DNA of 64,000 nucleotides from CAZRXG01 sp964603985 (GTDB taxonomy: Bacteria > Chloroflexota > Anaerolineae > Aggregatilineales > UBA3940): NCBI GenBank assembly GCA_964603985.1, contig CAZRXG010000022.1, positions 1 through 64,000 of the forward strand, given 5' to 3'. How positions within the stretch are numbered: the stretch's first letter is position 1; every line of letters starts with the position of its first letter. Position numbers and translations under genes: made by a program. This document shows, piece by piece, positions 1 to 7,781 of this stretch. The notes beneath the pieces were generated by a model, which saw only the letters and a program-made list of their open reading frames with translations, was not told the origin of the DNA and ran no database searches.

Positions 1-72
1 GGACCCAAAGGGGCTCGAACCCTTGACCTCCACAATGCCATTGTGGCGCTCTCCCGACTGAGCTATGGGCCC
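1..72 (-). tRNA. tRNA-Ala (anticodon GGC), 3' end at window edge
   Basis: The reverse strand folds into a complete cloverleaf. The acceptor GGGCCCA pairs with TGGGTCC and contains G3:U70, the alanine identity pair. The D arm is GCTC/GAGC, the anticodon stem CCACA/TGTGG closes the loop ATGGCAT (anticodon GGC, reading GCC), and the T arm AAGGG/CCCTT carries TTCGAGC. The discriminator base and any CCA lie just outside the window. A good promoter lies 15 nt upstream at 88-116. Confidence 0.95.
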
Positions 73-87
73 ATTTGCGTGGGCCTT

Positions 88-116
88 ATTATGTCGCACT
101 CAGACGCGCTTTGCAA
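88..116 (-). promoter_or_regulatory. Sigma-70-type promoter of tRNA-Ala
   Basis: On the minus strand a -35 TTGCAA (111-116) and a -10 CATAAT (88-93) are separated by exactly 17 bp. Transcription should begin near 81, shortly before the tRNA 5' end at 72. Confidence 0.65.
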
Positions 117-140
117 ATTTGTCCGCGCCGTACGGCCCGC

Positions 141-1043
141 TCAGCGCCCCCTCATCCAATTGACCGCCGTCCGCCAGGCACGCTTTACCCATCCTCGCAG
201 CCCTTCCCGGGGCAGATCGTCTGCTGCCCTGCTCAGGCTCGCTTCTTCGCTGCTTTGCTGCAAAGCCTGACGATACCGCCATATCCAGACAAACAGGTCG
301 GCCTCGGTCCGGCTCGGAAACCGCTCCAGCGCGCCCTGCTTGCGGATGATCTGAATCGCGGGGGTGTAAATCATATCATACCACGCCGTGACGGCATCCT
401 CGTAGGAGAGCGGTTCGCCGTCGATCTGCTCCAGCGCCCGTTGGTACAGCGCGATCTGGTATTCCAGCTCCCGGTAACGACCGGGCGTGGTGAACTCGAT
501 TTCCACCCCGGGGCGCAGCTTGTCGAGTTGGGTGTGTTCGAGAAATTCAGCATACTCGGCCCTGATCAGGACTTCGTCCAGATCCGCCGTTGAGCTTAAG
601 CCTACCGGCGTTGGGAACTCCCACACGTATGCCTGAATGGTCCGGTATCCGTGCTGCCTGGCGACCGACACCCGGTGGTTGCCGTCCAGCACGAAGTAGG
701 CTTCGCCCACCTGGTAAACTTCAATCGGCGGCAGGCCGGTAGCCTGGGAGACGGCGGCGATCCTCTCCCAGCGTTCGCGGAGAGAGGCTTTCTTGGGCAA
801 GAATGTTGCCGTAAAGTCACGATACCGCCCCACGCTGCCCCGTATCTGCTCCACCGGAATCTCCTGCAGGCCCCGGTGGCTTTTCCTACTGAGCCGCAGG
901 CGCTTTTTGACTTCTTCGAAGGAGAGCAGATCGTCAGAGCGCGGGCGAAAGAGATTCAGCACGCGCTGAATTCCGGCTGCCCGGTGCGCTTGATCCCAGG
1001 TTCGTTTGGCATCAAGCTTGAGCAGTATATTGTTCTCATCCAT
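141..1043 (-). CDS. ParB/sulfiredoxin-fold domain protein
   Basis: Encodes 300 aa from the start MDENNILLKLD. A longer frame reaches 1142 but would overlap the upstream gene by about 70 bp, while the 1043 start leaves a 29-bp gap and has a G-rich stretch upstream. Around the middle, VLDGNHRVSVARQHG matches the ParB N-terminal/Srx-like fold motif (DGxHR), which in related families binds nucleotide or acts as a nuclease. The N-terminal third is basic, and the C-terminal half is helical and Trp/Tyr-rich with no recognised domain. It is the last protein gene of a minus-strand run with the Zn-finger gene and RNase Z. The fold call is fairly safe; the cellular role is unknown. Confidence 0.8.
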   Translation of the reverse strand: MDENNILLKLDAKRTWDQAHRAAGIQRVLNLFRPRSDDLLSFEEVKKRLRLSRKSHRGLQEIPVEQIRGSVGRYRDFTATFLPKKASLRERWERIAAVSQATGLPPIEVYQVGEAYFVLDGNHRVSVARQHGYRTIQAYVWEFPTPVGLSSTADLDEVLIRAEYAEFLEHTQLDKLRPGVEIEFTTPGRYRELEYQIALYQRALEQIDGEPLSYEDAVTAWYDMIYTPAIQIIRKQGALERFPSRTEADLFVWIWRYRQALQQSSEEASLSRAADDLPREGLRGWVKRAWRTAVNWMRGR

Positions 1044-1072
1044 AGGAATGTCCAGCCCCCCCTCAGAACCCC

Positions 1073-1324
1073 CTAGCTGATCCACTCCCGGTGTACGGGG
1101 TCCCAATTCCTGTGCCGGTAGGCTTTTTTGCACTCCTGGCAAACCAGCGCCGAGTCGAGATCACGGGTCGGGTTGCGCCAGCGCCAACGCACCGTCGTCA
1201 GGTGATGGCGGCAGGTCGGACGAAGACAGATCGGGCAGAGCTGGCCCTCTGCGAACCCGGAGGTACCCAGGCGTCGTGCTTCGGCAGGTTTCTTGTCGCA
1301 GATGTGGCAGTGCGTTACAGCCAT
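1073..1324 (-). CDS. Small zinc-finger protein
   Basis: An 83-aa protein with four cysteine/histidine pairs in order: CHIC near residues 6-9, CPIC near 30-33, CRHH near 38-41 and CQEC near 62-65. This spacing is consistent with two treble-clef or B-box-like zinc sites. The start ATG has GAGAGAGG just upstream. It sits between RNase Z and the ParB-like gene on the same strand, probably co-transcribed. No enzymatic motif is visible. Nucleic-acid or protein binding is the likely role, by inference from the zinc ligands only. Confidence 0.75.
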   Translation of the reverse strand: MAVTHCHICDKKPAEARRLGTSGFAEGQLCPICLRPTCRHHLTTVRWRWRNPTRDLDSALVCQECKKAYRHRNWDPVHREWIS

Positions 1325-1383
1325 AGCCCTCTCTCACCCGGTATCAAGCAGCATCGTCAATTGCGCCCAGCGCCAGCGCTCTC

Positions 1384-2328
1384 TCACTCCTCGACCTGCT
1401 CCAGGGGGCCGTCGCGCCGGACGCGAAAGTGATCAAAGTCACGCACGACGATGGTCTCAGGGAAGTGCGCCTGTGCCTCGGCAAGGATGTCGCGTTCCCT
1501 GTAGCGACGTGACACGTGAGTCAGCAGTAAACTCCGCGCCCCTGTCTCGAGGGCCAGTTGAGCGGCCTGCCGTGCCGTGATATGCCCGTGCTGCCTTGCC
1601 AGGTCGCTCTCGTGTTCCAGGTAAGTCGCCTCGCAGACCAGTGCGTCGGCGTCCCGGATTGCATCCTTCAAAACGGGGTCAGAGCGTCCTACGTCGCCCG
1701 TGATGCACAGTTTAGCACCCGGAAGGGCTTCACCCAACACGTCGTCAGGCTTGATGATCCGCCCATCCCCAAGCGTGATGCCCCGCCCCGCCACCAACTC
1801 ACGCCGCTCCGGGCCGCGTGGCACACCGAGCGCCTCCGCCCGGTCGTTCAGGAAGGGGCGGCGTGCCTTCTGTTCAAAGCAGAAGCCAAAGCAATCGGAG
1901 CCCCGATGCTCCACAGGGAAAGCGCGCAGCTCAAAGGTTTCATCTTCCATCAGAACACCGGGCTTGATCTCGTAAAGCTCAACGTCCACCGGTGGCCGTG
2001 CGCCGCGCAGCACGACGCCGAAGATCAGGTCCGCCACGCGGTCGAGCGTCCACCTGCCGCCCCAGATCTCGATCCGGTCGGTGGCGTCCCAGCGCACAAA
2101 GGTGGAGATCAGACCGGCCAGGCCCAGGATGTGATCCAGGTGTCCGTGTGTCAGCAGAATCGTATCCAGACGCCGGAAGCCCAGGCCGCTGCGAAGTATT
2201 TGGCGTTGTGTGCCTTCGCCGCAGTCCACCAGAAAGCGATATTCTTTATGGATGACAACCTGAGCACTCAGGCCGCGCTGGATAGACGGCGCACTGGCAG
2301 AAGTTCCAAGAAAAACGATCTCAAACAA
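1384..2328 (-). CDS. rnz: Ribonuclease Z
   Basis: Metallo-beta-lactamase-fold endonuclease that matures tRNA 3' ends. The zinc motif THGHLDH lies at residues 60-66, followed by downstream metal ligands in TGDVGRSD and in LLTHVSRRY near the C-terminus, all typical of the family. I chose a TTG start at 2328 because the protein then begins LFEIVFLGTSASAPS, the canonical RNase Z N-terminus, with AGGAAGAG about 9 nt upstream; an ATG 16 codons earlier adds non-conserved residues. At 314 aa the length matches the family. It is the first gene of a minus-strand run ending in a tRNA gene. Confidence 0.93.
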   Translation of the reverse strand: MFEIVFLGTSASAPSIQRGLSAQVVIHKEYRFLVDCGEGTQRQILRSGLGFRRLDTILLTHGHLDHILGLAGLISTFVRWDATDRIEIWGGRWTLDRVADLIFGVVLRGARPPVDVELYEIKPGVLMEDETFELRAFPVEHRGSDCFGFCFEQKARRPFLNDRAEALGVPRGPERRELVAGRGITLGDGRIIKPDDVLGEALPGAKLCITGDVGRSDPVLKDAIRDADALVCEATYLEHESDLARQHGHITARQAAQLALETGARSLLLTHVSRRYRERDILAEAQAHFPETIVVRDFDHFRVRRDGPLEQVEE

Positions 2329-2496
2329 GCAAAATTCTCTTCCTACCCCTCTATGCCAGAACCGGCAGTTATTCACAAAACGGTAGTCGACGTGGGTAGA
2401 GACGCCGACTACGGGTGTTCGTTTCGTCCTTCGGTTGAAAAGATAGGCCCGGTCAGACGTTAAGCCTGGCAGGGTCGCGTGTCGGAGGCAGGCCCG

Positions 2497-3213
2497 TCAG
2501 CCAGTCGGAGACCACCGAAGCTCCAGCCAGCCGATCAACTGCCGGGCGACCGGGTGGGTCAGGCGCACCGATGCCTCGAAACGCTGCGGCGAGAAAGCAT
2601 ACATGCGTACATAGTGCGGGCGCAGAACGTAGATGAAGTAATCGTCCTCCCAACGTCGACTGGTCCACAGAAAGGCGACACCCGCTTCCCGGCGCATCAG
2701 GTCAAGCCAGCGGCGCTTGTCGTAGTTGCTCAGGTCGGGCAGGTGGAAGCGCAGCGCCAGCATGTGATTCAGCGTGAAGGTTGCCTCAGTTACGTCCTGG
2801 TCGCTGTAAATGTCAAGGGTCAGCATGGCCCCCGCGTCCTGGCTGGTCAGCATGGCAGTGGCACGACCGGCAGGACGCCCGTCTTGTGGCGAGCGGGCGA
2901 TGGACGTCAGCAACGGCGCATTGGCGAATCGACGGGCCAGTTCAGTGTCCAGGTCGATCTCACCGCGCAGGAACTGCTTGATCGTTACCGGGGCCTGGTC
3001 GATCTTGATGCTGCGCCGCAGGGAACCTGTGCCGCTCAGGTCGCGCAGCAGTCGCTGCCGGTCCTGGGCCGAGATACGGGCGTGCGTCGCCAGGGCGGCA
3101 GGGTTCAGGCGTCCGGTGCCCGGCGGCAGGCCGTCCTGCTTGGTGCGTCGCCGTCCGCGCGAGGAAGTGCCAACCACAGGCGTGTCACCGGGATCGTAAT
3201 CAAAGTCGCTCAT
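2497..3213 (-). CDS. Conserved-looking hypothetical protein
   Basis: A 238-aa soluble protein I do not recognise. The N-terminal 30 residues are polar and basic (SSRGRRRTKQ) and probably disordered. The remainder is a compact alpha/beta sequence rich in aromatic and charged residues, such as YDKRRWLDLMRRE and RWEDDYFIYVLRP. No signal peptide, transmembrane segment or catalytic motif is seen. High-GC codon use and a clear promoter 43 bp upstream (3256-3285) support a real gene. It is divergent from ssb. Confidence 0.75.
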   Translation of the reverse strand: MSDFDYDPGDTPVVGTSSRGRRRTKQDGLPPGTGRLNPAALATHARISAQDRQRLLRDLSGTGSLRRSIKIDQAPVTIKQFLRGEIDLDTELARRFANAPLLTSIARSPQDGRPAGRATAMLTSQDAGAMLTLDIYSDQDVTEATFTLNHMLALRFHLPDLSNYDKRRWLDLMRREAGVAFLWTSRRWEDDYFIYVLRPHYVRMYAFSPQRFEASVRLTHPVARQLIGWLELRWSPTG

Positions 3214-3255
3214 GGGTCTCTTGTTTCCTGATACTTACCATTACGTATTGCTCAC

Positions 3256-3285
3256 ACTATAGCATGGTGAGACCCTTCCGAGCAA
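3256..3285 (-). promoter_or_regulatory. Promoter of the 2497-3213 gene
   Basis: Minus-strand -35 TTGCTC (3280-3285) and -10 TATAGT (3256-3261) with an 18-bp spacer. The -10 is preceded by GC, as in several other promoters of this window. Confidence 0.5.
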
Positions 3286-3456
3286 ATCCTGGTATACCTT
3301 TGTTGCATCCCCTTGCGCTTTGCTGTACGCTTGATCCGGGCTTGTGGTACCACCATACGGGACTTACCAGAAAAGCCATTATGTGGTACACTTGTTCTAT
3401 CAACAGATTTTTCACGGGCACTTATCTGGCCCGATCAGCGAAAAAGGAGTGGACCG

Positions 3457-3837
3457 GTGTTTCAGCAATGCATGATTATTGGCAATCTGGGGCGTGACCC
3501 GGAGATGCGTTATACCCCCGACGGCACGCCCGTGACCGATTTTACCGTCGCCGTCAACAGGAGGTGGGAGACTGGCGAAAAAACGTGGTGGTTCAAAGTC
3601 ACCTGCTGGCGCCGCCTGGCCGAGACAACCAACCAGTACCTCAAGAAAGGCCGTCTGGTGATGGTGATCGGCGAGATCGATGCCTCTGCCTGGGTTGACC
3701 AGGAGGGCAAGCCCCGCGCCTCGTTGGATCTGACGGCCCGCGTGGTGAAGTTCCTGGGTGGACGCCAGGATGTGGACAGCGGCGCAGACTACGAAGCGGG
3801 TGGTTTTCCTCAGCAGGAAGAGGACATCCCCTTCTAA
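3457..3837 (+). CDS. ssb: Single-stranded DNA-binding protein
   Basis: Binds and protects single-stranded DNA in replication, recombination and repair. The protein has the OB-fold pattern IIGNLGRDPEMRYTPDG at the N-terminus, WWFKVTCWRR in the core, and the acidic C-terminal tip EEDIPF that recruits partner proteins. I start it at GTG 3457 because AAAAAGGAG lies 7 nt upstream and the product then begins VFQQCMIIGNLG, the usual SSB beginning; the open frame extends about 48 codons further upstream without similarity. At 126 aa it is compact with a short linker. A translin-family gene follows after 12 bp. Confidence 0.95.
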   Translation: MFQQCMIIGNLGRDPEMRYTPDGTPVTDFTVAVNRRWETGEKTWWFKVTCWRRLAETTNQYLKKGRLVMVIGEIDASAWVDQEGKPRASLDLTARVVKFLGGRQDVDSGADYEAGGFPQQEEDIPF

Positions 3838-3849
3838 CTGGACCTTCTT

Positions 3850-4518
3850 ATGAACAACCTGGAATCCATTGCAGAGGCCATACGAACCGAATTTGAGGCG
3901 AAAAACGCCGCCCGCGATGATGCGCTGGCGCGCTCGCGCACGTTGATCCGCTACTGCGCCAACACGATCCGCGCCATACACCGTCGCGAGTGGGAGAGGG
4001 CGAAAGCCGGTCTGGAAACCGTGCAGGCTGCCGGGCAGGAGTTGATGGCTGGGGTTGAGGATCACCCTGATCTGTTCTACTCCGGCTATACACAGGACGC
4101 CTTGAAAGAGCTGGCCGAGGTGTTTGTCACCTACGCGCTGGTGCGCGGCGGGCCGCTGCCCACCCCTGAGGAGCTGCAAATACCGGCTGCAGCTTACCTG
4201 AACGGTCTGGCGGAAGCCGCCAGTGAACTCCGCCGCACCATCCTCGACATCATCCGCCAGGACCACAACCACGAAGCCGAGCAGCTGCTTGAGCACATGG
4301 ATGCGATCTACAATGCCCTGATGGCTTTCGACTTCCCCGACGCCGTCACCGGGGGGCTGCGCCGCCGGGTCGACAGCCTGCGCGGCGTGTTGGAGCGCAC
4401 GCGCGGCGACCTGACCAACAGCCTGCGCCAGCAGCGCCTCCGGACTGCCATACAAAGTCTTGAGAAGCAGCTTGGCGTGGCGGTGACAGAGCTTGACGAC
4501 GAAGCCCACGAGGGGTGA
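3850..4518 (+). CDS. Translin/TRAX-family protein
   Basis: A 222-aa all-helical protein. The C-terminal half carries the signature of the translin family: a DHNHEAEQLLEHMDAIYNALM helix, then FDFPDAVTGGLRRRVDSLRG and LERTRGDLT. Eukaryotic translin/TRAX bind single-stranded nucleic acids and form the C3PO RNase; prokaryotic homologues are little studied. I did not identify the acidic catalytic set of TRAX with certainty. It lies 12 bp after ssb and ends at a strong terminator, so the two are probably one transcript, hinting at a shared nucleic-acid role. Confidence 0.8.
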   Translation: MNNLESIAEAIRTEFEAKNAARDDALARSRTLIRYCANTIRAIHRREWERAKAGLETVQAAGQELMAGVEDHPDLFYSGYTQDALKELAEVFVTYALVRGGPLPTPEELQIPAAAYLNGLAEAASELRRTILDIIRQDHNHEAEQLLEHMDAIYNALMAFDFPDAVTGGLRRRVDSLRGVLERTRGDLTNSLRQQRLRTAIQSLEKQLGVAVTELDDEAHEG

Positions 4519-4527
4519 AGGCGTAAA

Positions 4528-4568
4528 CAGGGCCGCGTTACGCAGACGCGGCCCTGTCGCTCTTTTTT
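4528..4568 (+). terminator. Intrinsic terminator after the ssb-translin unit
   Basis: Perfect 11-bp stem CAGGGCCGCGT (4528-4538) / ACGCGGCCCTG (4546-4556) with a 7-nt loop, followed after a few bases by TTTTTT. Confidence 0.9.
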
Positions 4569-4592
4569 GATCGCCTCTGGCTAGAGCGTGTT

Positions 4593-4721
4593 ATGAACGT
4601 CTACAAGCGTTTACGCTCAAAAGATGATTTCACGATAGTCGAAGATCCTTATGGTGGAGATTTGCTTGCGCCTTGTAGACCGTACTTTGATGAGTCTGGT
4701 CAGTTAATCGAATGCTACTAA
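4593..4721 (+). CDS. Possible 42-aa ORF overlapping the next gene
   Basis: An ATG-to-TAA frame of 42 codons, starting MNVYKRLRSKDDFT and ending ESGQLIECY. Its stop overlaps the start of the following gene by 10 nt, a geometry compatible with translational coupling. No clear Shine-Dalgarno precedes it. The base composition is much more AT-rich than the surroundings, as is the next gene, so the pair may share an origin. Reality as a coding sequence is uncertain. Confidence 0.35.
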   Translation: MNVYKRLRSKDDFTIVEDPYGGDLLAPCRPYFDESGQLIECY

Positions 4722-5209
4722 AGATTGCACAGAACAAGCGGGTGCGCTGGCTTATTCTGATAGGCGTAGGCCTGCTATTAGGTATTTGTGTTCTAAGCAT
4801 ATACGTGCTGAGCAGCAATAACACTCCCTCAGGCGTCGCTAAGGCTTTCATCAGGGCCGTTGGTACGAATGATGAGAGCAAAGCAGCATCATTGCTAAGT
4901 TCTAACACTTACCAGCAAGTACAACGCTACTGTGATGGAGGTTTTGTCGTTTCGTGCTTTGATGATACAGGCTTATCAAATTGGGGAAGCATCGAAAAAA
5001 TAGAGTTCATCATAGGAAATGTCAACGCCGATGGTAGTGAAACACTGATCTATTATGTTCAGTGGTCTAATAACTACACGTCATTTGTGGTTAGAGTTGC
5101 AAGAATAGAGACAACCTGGAAAGTCATTGGTTGGCGTGATGTTGGGAATACTCAACCAGCACTGCTGGATCAGAACACAGAACCAATAAACCAGTTCCCA
5201 CCGGAATAG
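4712..5209 (+). CDS. Membrane-anchored hypothetical protein
   Basis: 165 aa with a basic N-terminus, one transmembrane helix at about residues 14-34, and an extracytoplasmic domain that begins TPSGVAKAFIRAVGTNDESKAASLLS. That pattern resembles the NTF2-like/DUF4878 lipoprotein type (helix, then a cone-shaped beta sheet ending in TTWKVIGW). Lumazine-binding-like proteins of this sort often sense or scaffold at the envelope, but no function can be assigned. Codon usage is AT-rich compared with all neighbours, suggesting a recent or weakly expressed acquisition. Confidence 0.65.
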   Translation: MLLKIAQNKRVRWLILIGVGLLLGICVLSIYVLSSNNTPSGVAKAFIRAVGTNDESKAASLLSSNTYQQVQRYCDGGFVVSCFDDTGLSNWGSIEKIEFIIGNVNADGSETLIYYVQWSNNYTSFVVRVARIETTWKVIGWRDVGNTQPALLDQNTEPINQFPPE

Positions 5210-5273
5210 ATTTGGATAGGTACTATTCTGTCCACAGTGGCTTGAACACCCCGCTGTGGACTTTTTACAAGCA

Positions 5274-5519
5274 TTAGAACTGGTTGTAGCTGGCCTCGAT
5301 TGTGGCCTCTGGCGAGGTGCGCTCTTTCCAGGTAGGCAGCCCATCCTTCTTGCGCGTATCGAGCGCGTCGCCGAACAGGCTCGCGCCGACCCCAAAGGGC
5401 AGCACAATGGTGATGTAAAACAGCATCAGCACGGCGCGGCCAAGGATGTCGCCGATAAACCTGCCGATCTTTTTCCAGTATTCCCAGACTGTCGAGAAGA
5501 ATTGCTTGATGCCGTCCAC
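5274..5519 (-). CDS. Small single-pass membrane protein
   Basis: 81 aa, starting with GTG preceded by GAGGAG at 7-nt spacing. An amphipathic N-terminal segment is followed by a hydrophobic helix, VLMLFYITIVLPFGVGASLFG, and a hydrophilic tail with TWKERTSPEATIEASYNQF. It resembles the short SxtJ-associated/DUF5989-type membrane proteins, though I cannot confirm this. It has its own strong promoter (5574-5603), so it is expressed independently of the convergent gene. Confidence 0.7.
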   Translation of the reverse strand: MDGIKQFFSTVWEYWKKIGRFIGDILGRAVLMLFYITIVLPFGVGASLFGDALDTRKKDGLPTWKERTSPEATIEASYNQF

Positions 5520-5573
5520 GGTTGCTCCTCAAGGTGATCGCTCTACGGTGCGTTGGATGTCGCGTTGGGCGTC

Positions 5574-5603
5574 ATTATAGCGGGCTGCTTCCAGACTGTC
5601 CAA
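5574..5603 (-). promoter_or_regulatory. Promoter of the small membrane protein gene
   Basis: Minus-strand -35 TTGGAC (5598-5603) and consensus -10 TATAAT (5574-5579), spacer 18 bp. The -10 is preceded by GC. Confidence 0.7.
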
Positions 5604-5632
5604 CCTGATCGCGATCCCCGGCACGTTTGCTT

Positions 5633-5661
5633 TTGCAATCCACGCCGAAGCGTATTATTAT
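5633..5661 (+). promoter_or_regulatory. Candidate promoter of the metG leader
   Basis: -35 TTGCAA (5633-5638), 17-bp spacer, -10 TATTAT (5656-5661). Transcription would start near 5668, giving a leader of about 305 nt before metG. Confidence 0.45.
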
Positions 5662-5667
5662 AACGGG

Positions 5668-5904
5668 CGTTCCCCGCGTCTGGAGGCGGGGACGCACGGA
5701 TAATTTTAGCCTGTGTTAGGAAGGATGATTATTGTGAGTCGGCATTTCCCCCACCAGGGGAACGTGCTCCTGGCCTGGAGGTTAGTTGACAATATGTCCA
5801 TGCCTGGCGTGCCGTGGCTGTGGGATGGCGGGACACCCTACAGCAGCGGTCGCGTGGCATCGGATCGCTAGCGCGACTCACGGCAGACGGGCCATCGAAA
5901 TCGG
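5668..5904 (+). ncRNA. Structured 5' leader of metG (unknown class)
   Basis: This gene-free stretch holds a GC-rich hairpin at about 5668-5697 and a domain closed by GTGAGTCG (5734-5741) with CGACTCAC (5874-5881). Inside are hairpins TTCCCC/GGGGAA and GCTGT/ACAGC. GTCGCG (5849-5854) can pair with CGCGAC (5872-5877), which competes with the closing stem. A terminator hairpin follows at 5905-5932. The layout is that of a regulated leader. I could not identify a T-box UGGN motif or a known riboswitch core. Confidence 0.45.
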
Positions 5905-5932
5905 GCCGCCAGTTCCGCACTGGCGGCTTTTT
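5905..5932 (+). terminator. Attenuator-type terminator upstream of metG
   Basis: Perfect 9-bp stem GCCGCCAGT (5905-5913) / ACTGGCGGC (5919-5927), 5-nt loop, then TTTTTG. It lies 40 bp before the metG start codon, after a structured leader, so it may act as a conditional terminator. Confidence 0.75.
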
Positions 5933-5972
5933 GTTTGTGGCAGACCTGACAATTTGAGGAGGAGAGAACACC

Positions 5973-7742
5973 ATGAGCGAATTCATCCACGTATCCGTTG
6001 CCTGGCCCTACGCCAACGGTGATATGCACATCGGGCACCTGGCAGGTGCCTACCTGCCCGCCGACATTTTCGCCCGCTACCACCGCCTGAAGGGCAACAA
6101 CGTTTTGATGGTGTCCGGCTCAGACTCGCACGGGACACCCATCCTCGTCACCGCCGACAAGGAGGGCACCTCCCCGCGCGAGGTTTTTGAGAAGTACCAT
6201 CGCCGCTTCCTGGAGGCGCAGCAGCAGATCGGCATCAGCTACGACCTGTTCACCCACACCGACACCGAAAACCACCACCGTATCGCACAGGACTTCTTCC
6301 TGAAGCTGCTGGAACGGGACGCACTTTACCTGGAAACGCAGGAGCTGCTCTTCGACGAGGAGATCGAGCAGTTCTTACCCGACCGCTTCGTCGAGGGGAC
6401 GTGCTACATTTGCGGCTACGAGGAAGCGCGCGGCGATCAGTGCGATAACTGCGGCCACCTGCTGGACGCCGTGCAACTGATCGACCCGCGCAGCAAGCTG
6501 ACCGGCAACACGCCCGTCGTCCGCCGGACCGATCACTACTTCTTCGACCTGGCCAGGTTCAAAGATCAGCTTCGTGAGTACCTCAACCAGGACAAGGAGC
6601 ACTGGCGGCCCAGCGTCATCAACTTTGCCCGCAACATGGTCGACGATCTGCGGGGCCGTCCCATCACCCGCGACATCGAGTGGGGAATCCACGTGCCGCT
6701 GGAAGGCTGGGATGACAAGCGCCTCTACGTCTGGTTCGAGGCGGTGATGGGCTACTTCACCGCTTCGGTCGAGTGGGCGCACAACACCGGCCAGCCGGAG
6801 GCGTGGGAGGACTGGTGGTACAACCCCGACGCCAAGATCTACAACTTCATCGGTAAGGACAACATCCCCTTCCACACCGTGATCTGGCAGGCCGAGCTGC
6901 TGGGCGTCTCCGGCCTCTATTCCGACGATGAGAGCCAGCCGCTGACGCTGCCCTACGACGTTCCGGCCAACGAGTACATGAACATGAAGGGCGAGCAATT
7001 CTCAAAGAGCCGCAACCGCGCCATCTGGCTGCTCGACATTCTGACGCGCTATCACCCGGACGCCATCCGCTACTATGTCAGCGCCGTCATGCCGGAGACG
7101 CGCGATACCGACTTCGGCTGGGACGATTTCGTCGCCCGCAACAACAACGAGCTGGTCGGATGGTGGGGCAACCTGGTCAACCGCGTGCTCAAGTTTGCCG
7201 TCAAGCACTGGGACGGCAAAGTGCCCGATCCGGGCGAGTTGCGCCCCGAAGACAGGGCCTTGCTGGAGAAAGTCGAGGGCGGCTTTGAAGTGGTAGGCAG
7301 TTCGCTGGGCGCGGTCAAACTGCGCCGCGCGCTGGACGAGGCGATGAGCCTGGCCCGCGATGTCAACACCTACCTCGATCAGGCACCCTGGTTTGGCGTC
7401 GTCAAGGAGGATAAGGAGGCCGCGGCCACGACCGTCTACACCGCGCTCCAGGCCATCGATCATCTCAAGACGATGGTTGCCCCTTTCCTGCCCTTCACCT
7501 CCCAGAAGATCCACCAGATGCTGGGCTACGAAGGCCGGTTGTTCGGCGAGCAGCGGATCGAGGCCTACGATGAGGAAACCCGTCCGCACGAAGGGCTGGT
7601 CTACGACGGTTCGCAGGCCATCGGGCGCTGGGAACCGCGCACACTGCCGCCCGACCAGAAGCTGGGCACGCCGGAGCCGCTGTTCAAGAAGCTCGACGAG
7701 AAGAAGGTTTTGGAGGAAGAACTCGCACGCCTGGGGGCCTGA
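5973..7742 (+). CDS. metG: Methionyl-tRNA synthetase
   Basis: Class I aminoacyl-tRNA synthetase charging tRNA-Met. The N-terminal Rossmann fold starts ISVAWPYANG-like (VSVAWPYANGDMHIGHLAG) with the HIGH motif. The connective insert carries a zinc knuckle, CYIC...CDNC (about residues 147-164). The KMSKS equivalent is FSKSRNR after MNMKGEQ. The anticodon-binding helical domain follows. At 589 aa it lacks the C-terminal EMAP-like tRNA-binding domain found in longer enzymes. GAGGAGGAG lies 8 nt before the ATG. Expression is probably controlled by the leader and terminator upstream. Confidence 0.96.
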   Translation: MSEFIHVSVAWPYANGDMHIGHLAGAYLPADIFARYHRLKGNNVLMVSGSDSHGTPILVTADKEGTSPREVFEKYHRRFLEAQQQIGISYDLFTHTDTENHHRIAQDFFLKLLERDALYLETQELLFDEEIEQFLPDRFVEGTCYICGYEEARGDQCDNCGHLLDAVQLIDPRSKLTGNTPVVRRTDHYFFDLARFKDQLREYLNQDKEHWRPSVINFARNMVDDLRGRPITRDIEWGIHVPLEGWDDKRLYVWFEAVMGYFTASVEWAHNTGQPEAWEDWWYNPDAKIYNFIGKDNIPFHTVIWQAELLGVSGLYSDDESQPLTLPYDVPANEYMNMKGEQFSKSRNRAIWLLDILTRYHPDAIRYYVSAVMPETRDTDFGWDDFVARNNNELVGWWGNLVNRVLKFAVKHWDGKVPDPGELRPEDRALLEKVEGGFEVVGSSLGAVKLRRALDEAMSLARDVNTYLDQAPWFGVVKEDKEAAATTVYTALQAIDHLKTMVAPFLPFTSQKIHQMLGYEGRLFGEQRIEAYDEETRPHEGLVYDGSQAIGRWEPRTLPPDQKLGTPEPLFKKLDEKKVLEEELARLGA

Positions 7743-7781
7743 TGCCCCCGGGCGTGTTGCCCACCAGGAAAGAGCATCGCA

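Noticed and set aside
141..593. Plus-strand open frames overlapping the ParB-like gene
   Set aside because: High-GC shadow frames; the minus-strand frame has the recognisable domain and sensible start. The same applies to most opposite-strand frames across the window.
2383..2412. GTAGTCG/CGACTAC dyad as a terminator
   Set aside because: 7-bp stem with a 16-nt loop and no T run on either strand.
5734..5932. metG leader as a T-box riboswitch
   Set aside because: The terminator and aminoacyl-tRNA synthetase context fit, but I found no T-box core (GGGTGGNACCGCG-like) and no antiterminator able to pair with the terminator's left arm.
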